46,014 nt of DNA from Nitrososphaerota archaeon (GTDB taxonomy: Archaea > Thermoproteota > Nitrososphaeria > Nitrososphaerales > UBA183): the NCBI GenBank assembly GCA_029785685.1, contig JAFLZE010000008.1, positions 1-46,014 of the forward strand, read 5' to 3'. The translations under genes and the position numbers were made by a program. The notes under the pieces are model-generated. The model was not told the DNA's origin, did no database searches, and saw only the letters and a list, made by a program, of their open reading frames with translations. Shown piece by piece: positions 16,516 to 24,000 of this stretch (position 1 is the first letter of the stretch; every line of letters begins with the position of its first letter).

Positions 16516-17370
16516 TTAGCCGTTGAACCAGAACCAGTCCACTTCGGTCTTGAATCTATGGAGCGCCTTTGATATGGTGTCGTCTAGGGCGCGGATTTGT
16601 GACGGGATGATTGTCTCGTCCAAGAGAATCTTGTCCGATTCTTCCGACCCGCCTGTGTGCTTTGTGAACGCGATATCTCTCGTTCCTCCCTTGAATTCTA
16701 TTCCGATTTCCTTCCGCTTGACTATGTCATATTGCACTCGAGAACGAACGGAGACGCGGACAGCGTCAAAATTCGGTTTGACATTGCCGGCTACGCCGTT
16801 CCCCCCTGTACCCATCACCTCTAGGTCGATGTGCCTCCATTTCCTAACGTGATCGTAGTCAGACCCGTACAGTTCAGGATTCTTCTGCGCGGGGTCGGTT
16901 GAATCATAGGCGTTCTCCCACGCTAGGTGCAATGATGATTCCGATCTGCTGAAGGGACCTCCTGCCAGCTTTCTCGCTTCGTCGTCACAATCGGCCGCGA
17001 TGGCTTCGAGTAATTGAGCCAGGTACTCCGGACTGAGGCTCCCAGTTTCCTGTTGGAATTTCTCGAGTATGTGGTCAGTGGCGGGGTAAGCCCGCTTCAC
17101 AATCAGTTTGGCTTCTTCGGCGGCTTCCCTTTCCGCATTGACCTTGGCCACGAGTTCTTCGAACTTGTCTCGGGGCATTTCTTTGATTCCCTTGTCCTCG
17201 TAGCATTTCTCGCAGGTGAGCAATCCACCCGTACCGCCCACCCACCATTTCGGGTAGGCTCCGCAGAAGACGCATTTCATGCAGTTTCCGCAAATTGTGG
17301 TCAGGCTGCCGAATCTGTATCTTGTCTTCTCGTCGGAAATCCACTTATGGCAGGACGAGCACACAACCAT
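16516..17370 (-). CDS. Zinc-ribbon hypothetical protein
   Basis: 284 residues. The N-terminal ~60 residues carry three CxxC knuckles and one more Cys (CSSCHKW, CGNCMKCVFCG, CEKCYEDKG), like a LIM or double zinc-ribbon module. A helical middle and a C-terminal alpha/beta part follow (HIDLEVMGTGGNGVAGNV, SVRSRVQYDIVKRKEIGIEF). It starts the same-strand run leading into the AN1 and CAP genes, four bases before the AN1 gene, so the three are likely one operon. No enzyme motif recognised. Confidence 0.7.
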   Translation of the reverse strand: MVVCSSCHKWISDEKTRYRFGSLTTICGNCMKCVFCGAYPKWWVGGTGGLLTCEKCYEDKGIKEMPRDKFEELVAKVNAEREAAEEAKLIVKRAYPATDHILEKFQQETGSLSPEYLAQLLEAIAADCDDEARKLAGGPFSRSESSLHLAWENAYDSTDPAQKNPELYGSDYDHVRKWRHIDLEVMGTGGNGVAGNVKPNFDAVRVSVRSRVQYDIVKRKEIGIEFKGGTRDIAFTKHTGGSEESDKILLDETIIPSQIRALDDTISKALHRFKTEVDWFWFNG

Positions 17371-17445
17371 CTTGTTTCTCCCTACTTGGCTGGAACGCTA
17401 TGGAACAATCTTCTGTAATTTAGCCGTTCTCGGTGAGTTGCGCTT

Positions 17446-17565
17446 TTAGCGTCCGACCCGGGCCTCCTTGAATTCCTTCTTGCCGCATTTCCTGCATTCC
17501 CGCACCATCCTGCCTCCCCATCCGGGGTATATGCCCCAATCCGACCACTTGTGGAAGCACACCAA
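17446..17565 (-). CDS. Zinc-ribbon miniprotein
   Basis: A 39-residue frame from TTG 17565 (or GTG 17562) to a TAA at 17446-17448. The pattern CFHKWSDWG and then ECRKCGKKEF supplies a Cys-x-His and a CxxC, a typical single zinc knuckle with aromatic filler, as in other tiny archaeal zinc-ribbon proteins. It is short, so coding rests on the motif alone. It lies between two longer same-strand genes with zinc ribbons. Confidence 0.45.
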   Translation of the reverse strand: MVCFHKWSDWGIYPGWGGRMVRECRKCGKKEFKEARVGR

Positions 17566-17604
17566 GGGTCAAAGCTTGTCACCTTGGCTAACTTAAGGTG
17601 TAAC

Positions 17605-18204
17605 CTAGGCTAATCCAAAGTGAGCTTTCACATATCCTCGTCGTAAGTATAGGACAGAAACGGCGAGCATCAAAACGCCAAGGCCGAGTCCTTCGAATAT
17701 TGGAGTGTAATCGGATCCTGTAATCAAGCCAAGTGACGCAGGCGCAGATTGGTACAACCCTATGCCAGCAAAGCCCAGTATCAGGCCGATGGCAGGGGCG
17801 ATGAATGCCAAGTAGTAACCCCAGCGCTTCCCTCTCCAAAGGCCAAACACCAAAATCAGTTCGGCTATGCCCAGGATTACCGACAGGTACGCCAAAGTCA
17901 ATTCGGCAGGCACCCCGAACTGGAACCACTGCGGCACGGCCGGATTAGACAGATACTGCATTGCGCTGTAATCTCCGTTCGCTGTGCTAAGACCCGAAAT
18001 GATGTCGGCCAATCCAATCAAAGCCCAGACAAGGGCTATCAGTGAAAGGCCCAATGTCCGAGTGATCTTCTCAACTGGGGGAGGAACCTGCTGAGGAATG
18101 TCGCTTGTAGCCGGTTTGACTCCGGCAACAAGATCGAAGGAGCAATAAGTGCAGAACCTCGATTCGGCCGGTGTGTCTCTCCCGCAACTGGGACAGACTG
18201 GCAA
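17605..18204 (-). CDS. Zinc-ribbon membrane protein
   Basis: 199 residues. The N-terminal zinc ribbon (CPSCGRDTPAESRFCTYC) is followed by four predicted membrane helices (IALVWALIGLADIISGL, LAYLSVILGIAELILVF, YYLAFIAPAIGLILGFAGI, LGLGVLMLAVSVLYL). Proteins with this plan are common in archaea and of unknown role. A TATA-like TATTTAAGG near 18223-18231 on this strand lies about 20-25 bases before the ATG, consistent with a leaderless transcript. Confidence 0.72.
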   Translation of the reverse strand: MPVCPSCGRDTPAESRFCTYCSFDLVAGVKPATSDIPQQVPPPVEKITRTLGLSLIALVWALIGLADIISGLSTANGDYSAMQYLSNPAVPQWFQFGVPAELTLAYLSVILGIAELILVFGLWRGKRWGYYLAFIAPAIGLILGFAGIGLYQSAPASLGLITGSDYTPIFEGLGLGVLMLAVSVLYLRRGYVKAHFGLA

Positions 18205-18336
18205 CCTTCGATGTTGTTCCTGGAGTTGTTATTTAAGGTCGGACGGAACCTTGCCGCCGCAAGCCCTCTGCGCTCCTTCTAGGACAACTTGGCGCCATAG
18301 CTTTAAGAAATGAGGTTGCTGAATGGTGACCGGCAG

Positions 18337-18774
18337 ATGGCTGAGCAGGCCAGCTCGACGGTCCGGGTTGACGGCGGATATACGACCGACTATTTCTTCA
18401 CCAACGGAGGCATCTTCAAGGTAAAGACAGGGTCATACCTAGTTTTGATTGGTCTCATTGTTGTCATTGAGCTCGCCTTTATCTTCATTCTCGGACTGAT
18501 TGTAGGGGTGCTTCCCATAGCAATTGTGCTGGCCATAGTCTACAAGCCAATTGCGAAACAAAGAACCAAGAACCTGACTCTAGATGGGCTAGGCCAGTTA
18601 TATTCAGCAAAGAAAGCGCAAAGGTTCGGCTGGAACGAAATCCAGGAGCGGAGTCTTGAGAAGAACAAACTGAAGTTCAAGGCGATGGGCAAGAAGTACA
18701 CGGTTGGGCTGAACAAAGTGCAACGCGGGTTGGTAGAAGGAATCATCGCGAATCAGCCCTCGATGGGTAAGTAG
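18337..18774 (+). CDS. Membrane protein with a C-terminal soluble domain
   Basis: 145 residues from ATG 18337. Two close membrane helices (YLVLIGLIVVIELAFIFILG, VLPIAIVLAIVY) are followed by a basic soluble domain (RFGWNEIQERSLEKNKLKF). The earlier in-frame ATG at 18310 is unlikely because the TATA-like CTTTAAG at about 18300-18306 would leave no room for transcription start; 18337 fits a leaderless message. Function unknown. It diverges from the zinc-ribbon membrane gene. Confidence 0.65.
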   Translation: MAEQASSTVRVDGGYTTDYFFTNGGIFKVKTGSYLVLIGLIVVIELAFIFILGLIVGVLPIAIVLAIVYKPIAKQRTKNLTLDGLGQLYSAKKAQRFGWNEIQERSLEKNKLKFKAMGKKYTVGLNKVQRGLVEGIIANQPSMGK

Positions 18775-18823
18775 AATCGCGCCATAAGCCGCTTTGTTAT
18801 TAATGGGCGTATTCTGCGTCTGT

Positions 18824-19030
18824 GTGATAAACCGAGGCCCTCTTGTCACTCGCGACCTGAGGGCGCTGAAGCAGACCGCCAGATCGCTCCTCCCCCCTGA
18901 CAGCATCTCCCTGCGCATAATCGAGTCCCAAGAGGATTTGCTTCCCGATGAAAGGGCCCGCGTGGTTGTACCGATGCTCGCCAAGATGGTGTGGGAGGAG
19001 CTCAGGGAGAGGAGGCCGACCGCTTCATGA
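18824..19030 (+). CDS. Small hypothetical protein converging on the integrase
   Basis: About 68 residues from GTG 18824. The sequence has charged helical character (RDLRALKQTARSLLPPD, then IIESQEDLLPDERARVVVPM). A TATA-like TTATTAAT near 18795-18802 lies about 25 bases upstream, supporting this start over ATG 18803. Its last 29 bases overlap the 3' end of the integrase gene on the other strand. Element-borne small helical proteins beside integrases can be regulators or excision factors, but nothing here shows that. Confidence 0.45.
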   Translation: MINRGPLVTRDLRALKQTARSLLPPDSISLRIIESQEDLLPDERARVVVPMLAKMVWEELRERRPTAS

Positions 19031-20252
19031 CCACTTCGCCGTCCTTCACGTGAAGCTCCCAGCCATCGGGGACAAGCTCCCTTATCCTGCCCAGGTCTGC
19101 TCTCGGCATGCCCCCGGTTGACGGTGCAGTCTCTTTCCCGGCTTTGGGCGGTCGCGCCTTCCCGTCCTTCGTCGCGATCAGCTTCTGCAGGTCCGCCGGC
19201 GAGAGCCCCGACAGGTCCCCCAGGCCCCCGATTTCCTCATCGGTGAAGCTGAACACCTGGAGGAACCTCCTGTTCATGGCCGAGAGCACGTCCGCCTGCC
19301 CCGGGTCCACCCTGCCGAACACCGTGAGGTGCGGGACGAGCCTCCGATAGTCCGCCGCCCTCTCCTCGACCGACTTTTTGTAGTAGGTGTCCATGTAGAA
19401 GCCGTGCCCGCAGAGGGCATGGGCCGCGTGCTCCCCTATGACGTCGCTCCCCTTGGTTAGGAAGTACTTGCGGAAGAGGTGGAAGTGCACCACGTGGGTC
19501 CTGTGCCCCTCGATTAGCTTGTCGTACCCCGCCCTCTCGCACACTCTCCGGAAGGTCTGGATGGCCACCTTCTCCCTCAGCCAGATGTCCCCGGCGAGCT
19601 TGAAGACGTACCTGTCCATCGGGGCAGGGACCACCTTCGCCTTCGGGGCCCTCGGCGCCGGGTCCCAGTCCCAGAGTATCCTCTTGATTGCGTCCCTGGC
19701 CTCGTCCGTCATGAACACGACCCTCTGCCTCCCGTTCTTGGCGTTCTCGGCCCTGACCGTGGCCGTGGCAGGGTGCGAGTCCAGGTTGAGGTCAGAGACC
19801 TTCAGCTTCAGTGCCTCGATGAGCCTCATGCCCGATGAAAGGAGTAGCAGGACCAGGGCGAGCATCTTCCTGTTCGGCCTCCCCATCGTGAGGACCCTCC
19901 TCACCGTCTCCATCGAGAGGGGCTCGTCCTCAATCTTCAGGACCCTGGGCTGCTCCACCTTCTCCCTGAACAGTTGGGCGTCTATCCTTACGTCGAGGAA
20001 CAGAAGGAACTTCTTCGCCGCATGGACGTACCCCGTCAGGGTCTTCGGCTTGATTCCCTGGAGGTCGAGCCACCCCACGAACCCGTCAAGGACCTTGTAG
20101 ACGCTCTCCTCGTCCACTTCGGTGATGCGCTTCTCCTCGCAGTACTGCCTGAAGCGCGTGATCCCGTTCTCGTAGTACCGCTTTGTGTGGAGGCTCTTGC
20201 TCCGTCGGAACTTTTTTTCAACGAATTCAGGCGCTTGACCCCACTCAATCAC
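19002..20252 (-). CDS. int: Tyrosine recombinase (integrase) of the tRNA-Pro element
   Basis: Tyrosine recombinases cut and rejoin DNA at att sites through a Tyr nucleophile. The N-terminal half has a SAM-like core-binding domain (RRSKSLHTKRYYENGITRFR). The catalytic half has the Arg in LSSGMRLIEAL, the HxxR motif in HFHLFRKYF, a further His in ALCGHGFYM and the Tyr in MDTYYKK, so the site looks complete. The C-terminal ~90 residues are an extra low-similarity extension. The gene is intact, unlike SSV-type integrases that are split on integration. A TATA-like TTAAATG at about 20273-20279 points to GTG 20252 as a leaderless start; the frame is open to 20303. It is adjacent to attR and read away from the tRNA. 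Confidence 0.88.
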   Translation of the reverse strand: MIEWGQAPEFVEKKFRRSKSLHTKRYYENGITRFRQYCEEKRITEVDEESVYKVLDGFVGWLDLQGIKPKTLTGYVHAAKKFLLFLDVRIDAQLFREKVEQPRVLKIEDEPLSMETVRRVLTMGRPNRKMLALVLLLLSSGMRLIEALKLKVSDLNLDSHPATATVRAENAKNGRQRVVFMTDEARDAIKRILWDWDPAPRAPKAKVVPAPMDRYVFKLAGDIWLREKVAIQTFRRVCERAGYDKLIEGHRTHVVHFHLFRKYFLTKGSDVIGEHAAHALCGHGFYMDTYYKKSVEERAADYRRLVPHLTVFGRVDPGQADVLSAMNRRFLQVFSFTDEEIGGLGDLSGLSPADLQKLIATKDGKARPPKAGKETAPSTGGMPRADLGRIRELVPDGWELHVKDGEVVMKRSASSP

Positions 20253-20289
20253 ATGGGGGCAGATGGCGTACGCATTTAACGCCCGAAAA

Positions 20290-20333
20290 CGCTCTCTGAC
20301 CACACCAAAAGTGGTGGGGTCGGCCGGATTTGA
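20290..20333. repeat. attR: tRNA-Pro side copy of the direct repeat
   Basis: This copy pairs with 4669-4712 (41 of 44 identical; 20305-20333 identical to 4684-4712). It covers the tRNA 3' end from the T arm through the encoded CCA plus about 20 bases beyond. Integration here leaves the tRNA gene whole, the usual outcome for archaeal integrases that target tRNA 3' ends. Confidence 0.85.
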
Positions 20334-20422
20334 ACCAGCGATCTCAAGCGATCTCGAGACAGGCTCCCGAAGTGGCCTTCTTCCCGAGGCTTGAAGCCTA
20401 GACCAGACTAGCCGACGACCCC
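20312..20422 (-). tRNA. tRNA-Pro(CGG), probably with two introns
   Basis: The acceptor arm GGGGTCG pairs perfectly with CGACCCC, followed by discriminator A and an encoded CCA. The T arm is GCTGG-TTCAAAT-CCGGC. Between D arm and T arm are 54 bases instead of 22. Removing 17 bases in the anticodon loop leaves CTCGGGA (anticodon CGG) on a stem CAAGC/GCCTG with one mismatch. The remaining excess of 15 bases lies in the variable region and may be a second intron or, less likely, a long variable arm (TCTCGA/TTGAGA can pair). GGGG acceptor and A73 fit archaeal tRNA-Pro. A TATA-like GATATAAAC lies near 20446-20454. Amino-acid identity is moderately sure; the tRNA is certain. Confidence 0.75.
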
Positions 20423-20508
20423 TAGCAGGCGCCCGCCCGCCCTCTGTTTATATCCTGTCGGGAGACCCTACCCGGTCAATAAATAGACAGTCGCCTGTGT
20501 GTATACCT

Positions 20509-20745
20509 ATGACTCAGACGTGCTGCCCTGTCTCAGTGTGCGACTCTCCCGACTGCCTGCAGTTGACAGAGCGGGAGGCGATGGTGTGCATGGCCATCTG
20601 TAGTAGTCAGGAACCAGTAGCATTCTCCACCCTCAAAACTGCGCTCGGCTACCACCAAGAGGTGGTTTCTAGGATACTGAAGCGGCTGATGGATCATGGG
20701 GCCATAGAGAAAACACGTGGCAGATACCAGCGGGCTGGTCAATAA
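20509..20745 (+). CDS. Small winged-helix protein with Cys-rich N-terminus
   Basis: 78 residues. The N-terminus (CCPVSVCDSPDC) has four Cys that could bind a metal or Fe-S cluster. The rest (LTEREAMVCMAICSSQEPVA, STLKTALGYHQEVVSRILKR, then MDHGAIEKTRGRY) is a winged helix-turn-helix of MarR/ArsR character. A TATA box AATAAATAG (20478-20486) lies about 25 bases before ATG 20509, so I prefer it over the in-frame GTG 20497. Probably a host regulator sensing metal or redox state. It is divergent from tRNA-Pro. Confidence 0.7.
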   Translation: MTQTCCPVSVCDSPDCLQLTEREAMVCMAICSSQEPVAFSTLKTALGYHQEVVSRILKRLMDHGAIEKTRGRYQRAGQ

Positions 20746-20785
20746 CTACCTTCGGGGACTCTGGACCGGATCGGAGGTGGATTAG

Positions 20786-20845
20786 ATGGCGTGTTGCGAC
20801 TGCTGCGGCGGACGCTGCTGCGAAGAGACGCAGGAGACGGCATAG
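20786..20845 (+). CDS. 19-residue Cys-rich peptide
   Basis: A complete short frame from ATG 20786 to TAG 20845 encodes MACCDCCGGRCCEETQETA, with three Cys pairs. A strong ribosome site GGAGGTG (20773-20779) sits seven bases ahead of the ATG, and the frame follows the Cys-containing winged-helix gene by 40 bases. The Cys spacing is like a miniature metallothionein. The good ribosome site argues for translation; no homologue is known to me. Confidence 0.45.
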   Translation: MACCDCCGGRCCEETQETA

Positions 20846-20884
20846 GGGGAGCATTTATAGGCTGAAGGAGGGGCCTGACTATTG

Positions 20885-21184
20885 ATGTCCGAAGAACGGA
20901 AGACGGTCATCGTTGGTCAGAGCAAGCCCCTCCTCAACTATGTGACCGCCTGCATTACTATGTTCAATGGCGGTGCAAAACAGGTAGTGCTCAGAGCGAG
21001 AGGGGAGGCCATCAACATGTCCGTCGAAGTAGCCCAGGTTCTGAAGAAGCGCTTCATGAGCAACGTCCAAATTTCGAACATCACGATTGATGGTGAAAAC
21101 GTCACGTCGAGGGATGGAAGGCAACTCAACCTCCCGGTCCTCGAAATAGAGCTCTCAATCCCAATGGCCACAGTTTCGCGCTGA
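20885..21184 (+). CDS. albA: Alba DNA/RNA-binding chromatin protein
   Basis: Alba coats DNA and RNA as dimers and shapes archaeal chromatin. The 99-residue protein has the family features: VIVGQSKPLLNYVTACITMF at the N-terminus (normally preceded by a modified Lys-rich start), ARGEAINMSVEVAQVLKKRF in the second helix, and the beta hairpin ISNITIDGENV. The preferred ATG 20885 follows GGAGGGG, and a TATA-like CATTTATAGG is at about 20854-20863. Length and motifs are standard. Confidence 0.93.
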   Translation: MSEERKTVIVGQSKPLLNYVTACITMFNGGAKQVVLRARGEAINMSVEVAQVLKKRFMSNVQISNITIDGENVTSRDGRQLNLPVLEIELSIPMATVSR

Positions 21185-21253
21185 GAACCCCCGTACGTCC
21201 AAATTTAGGTAAAGGATTTTTAGCCTAACCCTGTAGCCGGAATGTAGGTTTCT

Positions 21254-22600
21254 ATGAATTCGAGGAAATTCGCAAAGGTACAAGGCAAGCTTCCTGGGCC
21301 GAAGGCAAGCGCGGTGGTCAAAGATACCGCAAGGTATGTCTCGCCGTCGATTTCCCGTTTCTATCCCCTGGTGGTCGAAGCGGCCCATGGGTCGCTTGTG
21401 AAGGATGTCGACGGGAACCAGTTCATCGACTTCGCGGCTGGGATCGCGGTGCTCAGCACGGGTTCCACCCACCCTAAGGTAGTCGAGGCCATCAAGCGCC
21501 AAGCCGAGAAGTTCGTCCACTTCTCCTACACCGACTTTTACTACGACAACCTGATTCAGCTCTCAGAGAAGCTGCTCCCGCTTGTCCCGGGGGGCGGCAG
21601 GAAGATGGTGTACTATGGCAACAGTGGAGCCGAGGCCATCGAAGCGGCTATGAAGCTTACGAGGAACCACACCAAGCGTCCGCTGTTCCTGGCACATTCG
21701 GGGGCGTTCCATGGGAGGACCATGGGGGCCCTGAGCCTGACGGCGAGCAAAGCGACGCAGAGAAAGGGCGCGTTCCCCCTGGTCCCCGACGTGGTCCACT
21801 TCCCGTATCCGTACTGTTATCGCTGCCCTTGGAAGCAGACGTTCCCTGAGTGCGACTATTACTGTGTGGACTACTTCAAGGACCAGTATCTGGATAAGTT
21901 CGTCCCCGTCGGTGACGTCGCTTCGTATTTCTTCGAGCCGATACAGGGCGAGGGTGGTTACGTCCCTGCTCCCCCGGACTACTTCAAGAAGATGGAGTTT
22001 CTTCGTGATGAGGGCGTCCTCTTCGTCTGCGATGAAATCCAGACTGGGGTCGGTAGGACGGGCAAGTTCTTTGCGGTAGAAGACTATGGCATCTCTCCTG
22101 ACGTCGTTACTGTTGCCAAGGGGATCGCGTCCGGGCTGCCGCTGAGCGCGACTATCGCCAAGGCTGAAGTCATGGAGAGTTGGAAGCCCGGTCAGCATGC
22201 CTCGACCTTCGGCGCGAATCCAGTGGCCGTGGAAGCGGCCCTTGCTACACTCGACATCATCAAATCGGAGAGACTGTTGGAGAATGCCCAACGGCTCGGA
22301 GACAAGGCGAAGAGGCGGTTCCTTGAGATGAAAGAGAAATATGAGATTGTGGGCGATGTGAGGGGCAAGGGGCTCTTTGTAGGAATTGAAATTGTCAAAG
22401 ACAAGAAGACCAAGGCGAGGGGCGACGCCGAGGCAGCGCAAATCATCGACTATTGCTTCCATCATGGTGTCTTGGTCATATTCGCAGGACACAACACGTT
22501 GCGTTTCATTCCCCCACTGAACGTCACAGAAGATGTGATGGACGAGGGCATCGACATCATGGAGGAAGGTATTGCGGCTGTTAATTCGGTCAAAATCTAG
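21254..22600 (+). CDS. Class III PLP aminotransferase (4-aminobutyrate/ornithine-type)
   Basis: 448 residues, the normal family length. Visible motifs are NSGAEAIEAAMKL (PLP phosphate contact), GRTMGALSLTASK, the cofactor Asp in FVCDEIQTGVGRTG, and the Schiff-base Lys in VTVAKGIASGLPLSA. Members move amino groups from omega-amino acids such as GABA, ornithine or N-acetylornithine to 2-oxoglutarate. An insertion with Cys residues (PYCYRCPWKQTFPECDYYC) is seen in archaeal GABA-type members. Substrate cannot be fixed by eye. Its stop lies two bases before the RPA start, so the two are likely co-transcribed. Confidence 0.88.
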   Translation: MNSRKFAKVQGKLPGPKASAVVKDTARYVSPSISRFYPLVVEAAHGSLVKDVDGNQFIDFAAGIAVLSTGSTHPKVVEAIKRQAEKFVHFSYTDFYYDNLIQLSEKLLPLVPGGGRKMVYYGNSGAEAIEAAMKLTRNHTKRPLFLAHSGAFHGRTMGALSLTASKATQRKGAFPLVPDVVHFPYPYCYRCPWKQTFPECDYYCVDYFKDQYLDKFVPVGDVASYFFEPIQGEGGYVPAPPDYFKKMEFLRDEGVLFVCDEIQTGVGRTGKFFAVEDYGISPDVVTVAKGIASGLPLSATIAKAEVMESWKPGQHASTFGANPVAVEAALATLDIIKSERLLENAQRLGDKAKRRFLEMKEKYEIVGDVRGKGLFVGIEIVKDKKTKARGDAEAAQIIDYCFHHGVLVIFAGHNTLRFIPPLNVTEDVMDEGIDIMEEGIAAVNSVKI

Positions 22601-22602
22601 GC

Positions 22603-24000
22603 ATGTATGACTTCGAGGCGCTCGTTGGAGAGCTACTCCAGCAGAAGCCAGAGCTGAACAGAGACGAGTTGATGCGCCGCCTAGAAGATAAGAAACAGAG
22701 TGTTGGCGCGGGCTATCTTACCGATCAAGGCGCGCTCTTCCTGGTGGCAGGAGAGTTAGGCGTATCGCTGCGCAAGGATGGTGTTTCGTCTGATATGACT
22801 ATCAAGGACCTATACATTGGAGCCAACGATGTAACTGTAGTCGCCAGAGTCCTGGCGGCCTACCCGGAATCGACTTTCAATAAGAAGGACGGAAGCGAGG
22901 GGAGGTATCGGAGGTTCGTCCTCTTTGATGGGAAGAGATTTGTGAAGATGACTGTTTGGGAGGAGGCCTTAGAAGAGATAACAAAACTCGGTATCGGAGT
23001 CGATTCTCCAGTGAGAGTAATGGGGGCCTACGTCAAGCAGGGCCTGGACGGTAAGCCGAACCTCAACTTGGGGAAGAGAGGGCGGATGGAAGTCTTAGAT
23101 GACGAGAAAGTGCTCGTGGGGCTTCAGTCGGTGTCGGCGGTCGCCCAGAAGCTTCCGAACCTGACGCAGGAAGAGCCTTTCGTTGCCATAGAAGGCGTAG
23201 TCAGCTCGGAGCCTCGCTATAGCGAATTTGTTAGGTCTGACGGTTCTAGAGGATCTCTGTTCCAGTTCGGCATGGCCGACGATGGCGGGAAAGAGACCAG
23301 GGTGGTCGTTTGGAGTCCTGTGTCGCGGCCAGCCCTCCGGCGAGGACAGAAGGTGCGGGTCACTAATGTGAGAGCGAGGCGGTCCAACAATGGAGGGTTT
23401 GAGATTCACGGCGACGCGGGTAGCACCATCCTCGTGGGCGAGTCCACCACGAGATACGTTCTGAGGATAGCCTCGACGAGTTCGACCCAGTCAGTCAAGC
23501 TGGTGCTCGGTGTGGGAAGGGACAAGAAAGTGACTTTCGTCGACGTCGGAGTGGGACTTAGAATTCCTGCTCGAGGCGAATTGGTCGAGATACTTCCCGA
23601 TGAAGTGGCAGGTGGGACGCTGTGTTGTAGGAGTGCGGGCTCCGTTCGGGCCGTTGTAGAGGACGCTTTTCCAGGACTTGAAGAGTTGACAACGAGGCTC
23701 CAAGAGGCGAAAGAGAACTCAGAGATAATGGTCGAGGTGATTGCGCTCTCTCGTGGGACTGTGGACGAAGTCAGACTAAAGGATGGAACGAGTGCGAAGA
23801 AGGGGGAACTGATGATAGGAGACGACACGGGGGACATCAAGTTGGTAGCCTGGAGGGAGTTGTCAGGGAGGCTTCTGGGCATCCAGCCGGGTGAGAGGCT
23901 GAGGTTTGTGGGGGTGTCGTCCAAGCCCACGCCGCTGGGAGGTCGAGTTCTGCAGTTATCAGACCGCAGCGTTGTGGAGAGGATCAGAGGGCCGGGTTAG
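22603..24000 (+). CDS. rpa: Replication protein A-like single-stranded DNA-binding protein
   Basis: RPA binds ssDNA during replication, repair and recombination. The 465-residue protein begins with a short helical region (YDFEALVGELLQQKPELNRD), as in many archaeal RPAs. At least three OB-fold repeats follow: TIKDLYIGANDVTVVARVLA, then VAIEGVVSSEPRYSEF with RRGQKVRVTNVRARRS, and last MVEVIALSRGTVDEVRLKDG with GDIKLVAWRELSGRLLGI. I see no C-terminal zinc finger, although some archaeal RPAs have one. It is translationally close to the aminotransferase upstream. Confidence 0.88.
   Translation: MYDFEALVGELLQQKPELNRDELMRRLEDKKQSVGAGYLTDQGALFLVAGELGVSLRKDGVSSDMTIKDLYIGANDVTVVARVLAAYPESTFNKKDGSEGRYRRFVLFDGKRFVKMTVWEEALEEITKLGIGVDSPVRVMGAYVKQGLDGKPNLNLGKRGRMEVLDDEKVLVGLQSVSAVAQKLPNLTQEEPFVAIEGVVSSEPRYSEFVRSDGSRGSLFQFGMADDGGKETRVVVWSPVSRPALRRGQKVRVTNVRARRSNNGGFEIHGDAGSTILVGESTTRYVLRIASTSSTQSVKLVLGVGRDKKVTFVDVGVGLRIPARGELVEILPDEVAGGTLCCRSAGSVRAVVEDAFPGLEELTTRLQEAKENSEIMVEVIALSRGTVDEVRLKDGTSAKKGELMIGDDTGDIKLVAWRELSGRLLGIQPGERLRFVGVSSKPTPLGGRVLQLSDRSVVERIRGPG

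Larger units (their letters stand above)
4669..20333. mobile_element. Integrated element carrying mercury resistance, inserted at tRNA-Pro
   Basis: The element is bounded by the 44-bp direct repeat. The unit from one copy to the next is 15,621 bp. An apparently intact tyrosine integrase sits beside the tRNA end and is read away from it. Cargo runs from the Lrp-TRASH regulator and merA through the mercury membrane module, an ArdC-like remnant and the 2H-metallophosphoesterase-Nudix fusion to the zinc-finger and membrane genes near 14-18 kb. I see no replication or conjugation gene, so mobility would depend on helpers or on unrecognised genes. The boundaries and integrase are seen; excision competence is inferred. 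Broken genes inside (8993-9631, 10310-10804) show that parts are decaying. Confidence 0.8.

Noticed and set aside
19002..20303. SSV-type split integrase
   Set aside because: The gene is continuous with all catalytic residues, and att lies outside it, so integration does not split it.
20312..20422. tRNA-Sec or suppressor reading with anticodon TCA (loop CTTCAAG)
   Set aside because: That loop needs an anticodon stem that collides with the D arm and leaves the 3' half unexplained. The Pro reading with CTCGGGA fits the acceptor and discriminator better.
21563..22492. 309-codon open frame on the minus strand
   Set aside because: It lies wholly inside the well-supported class III aminotransferase gene and its translation has no recognisable motif. 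It is a shadow of codon bias.
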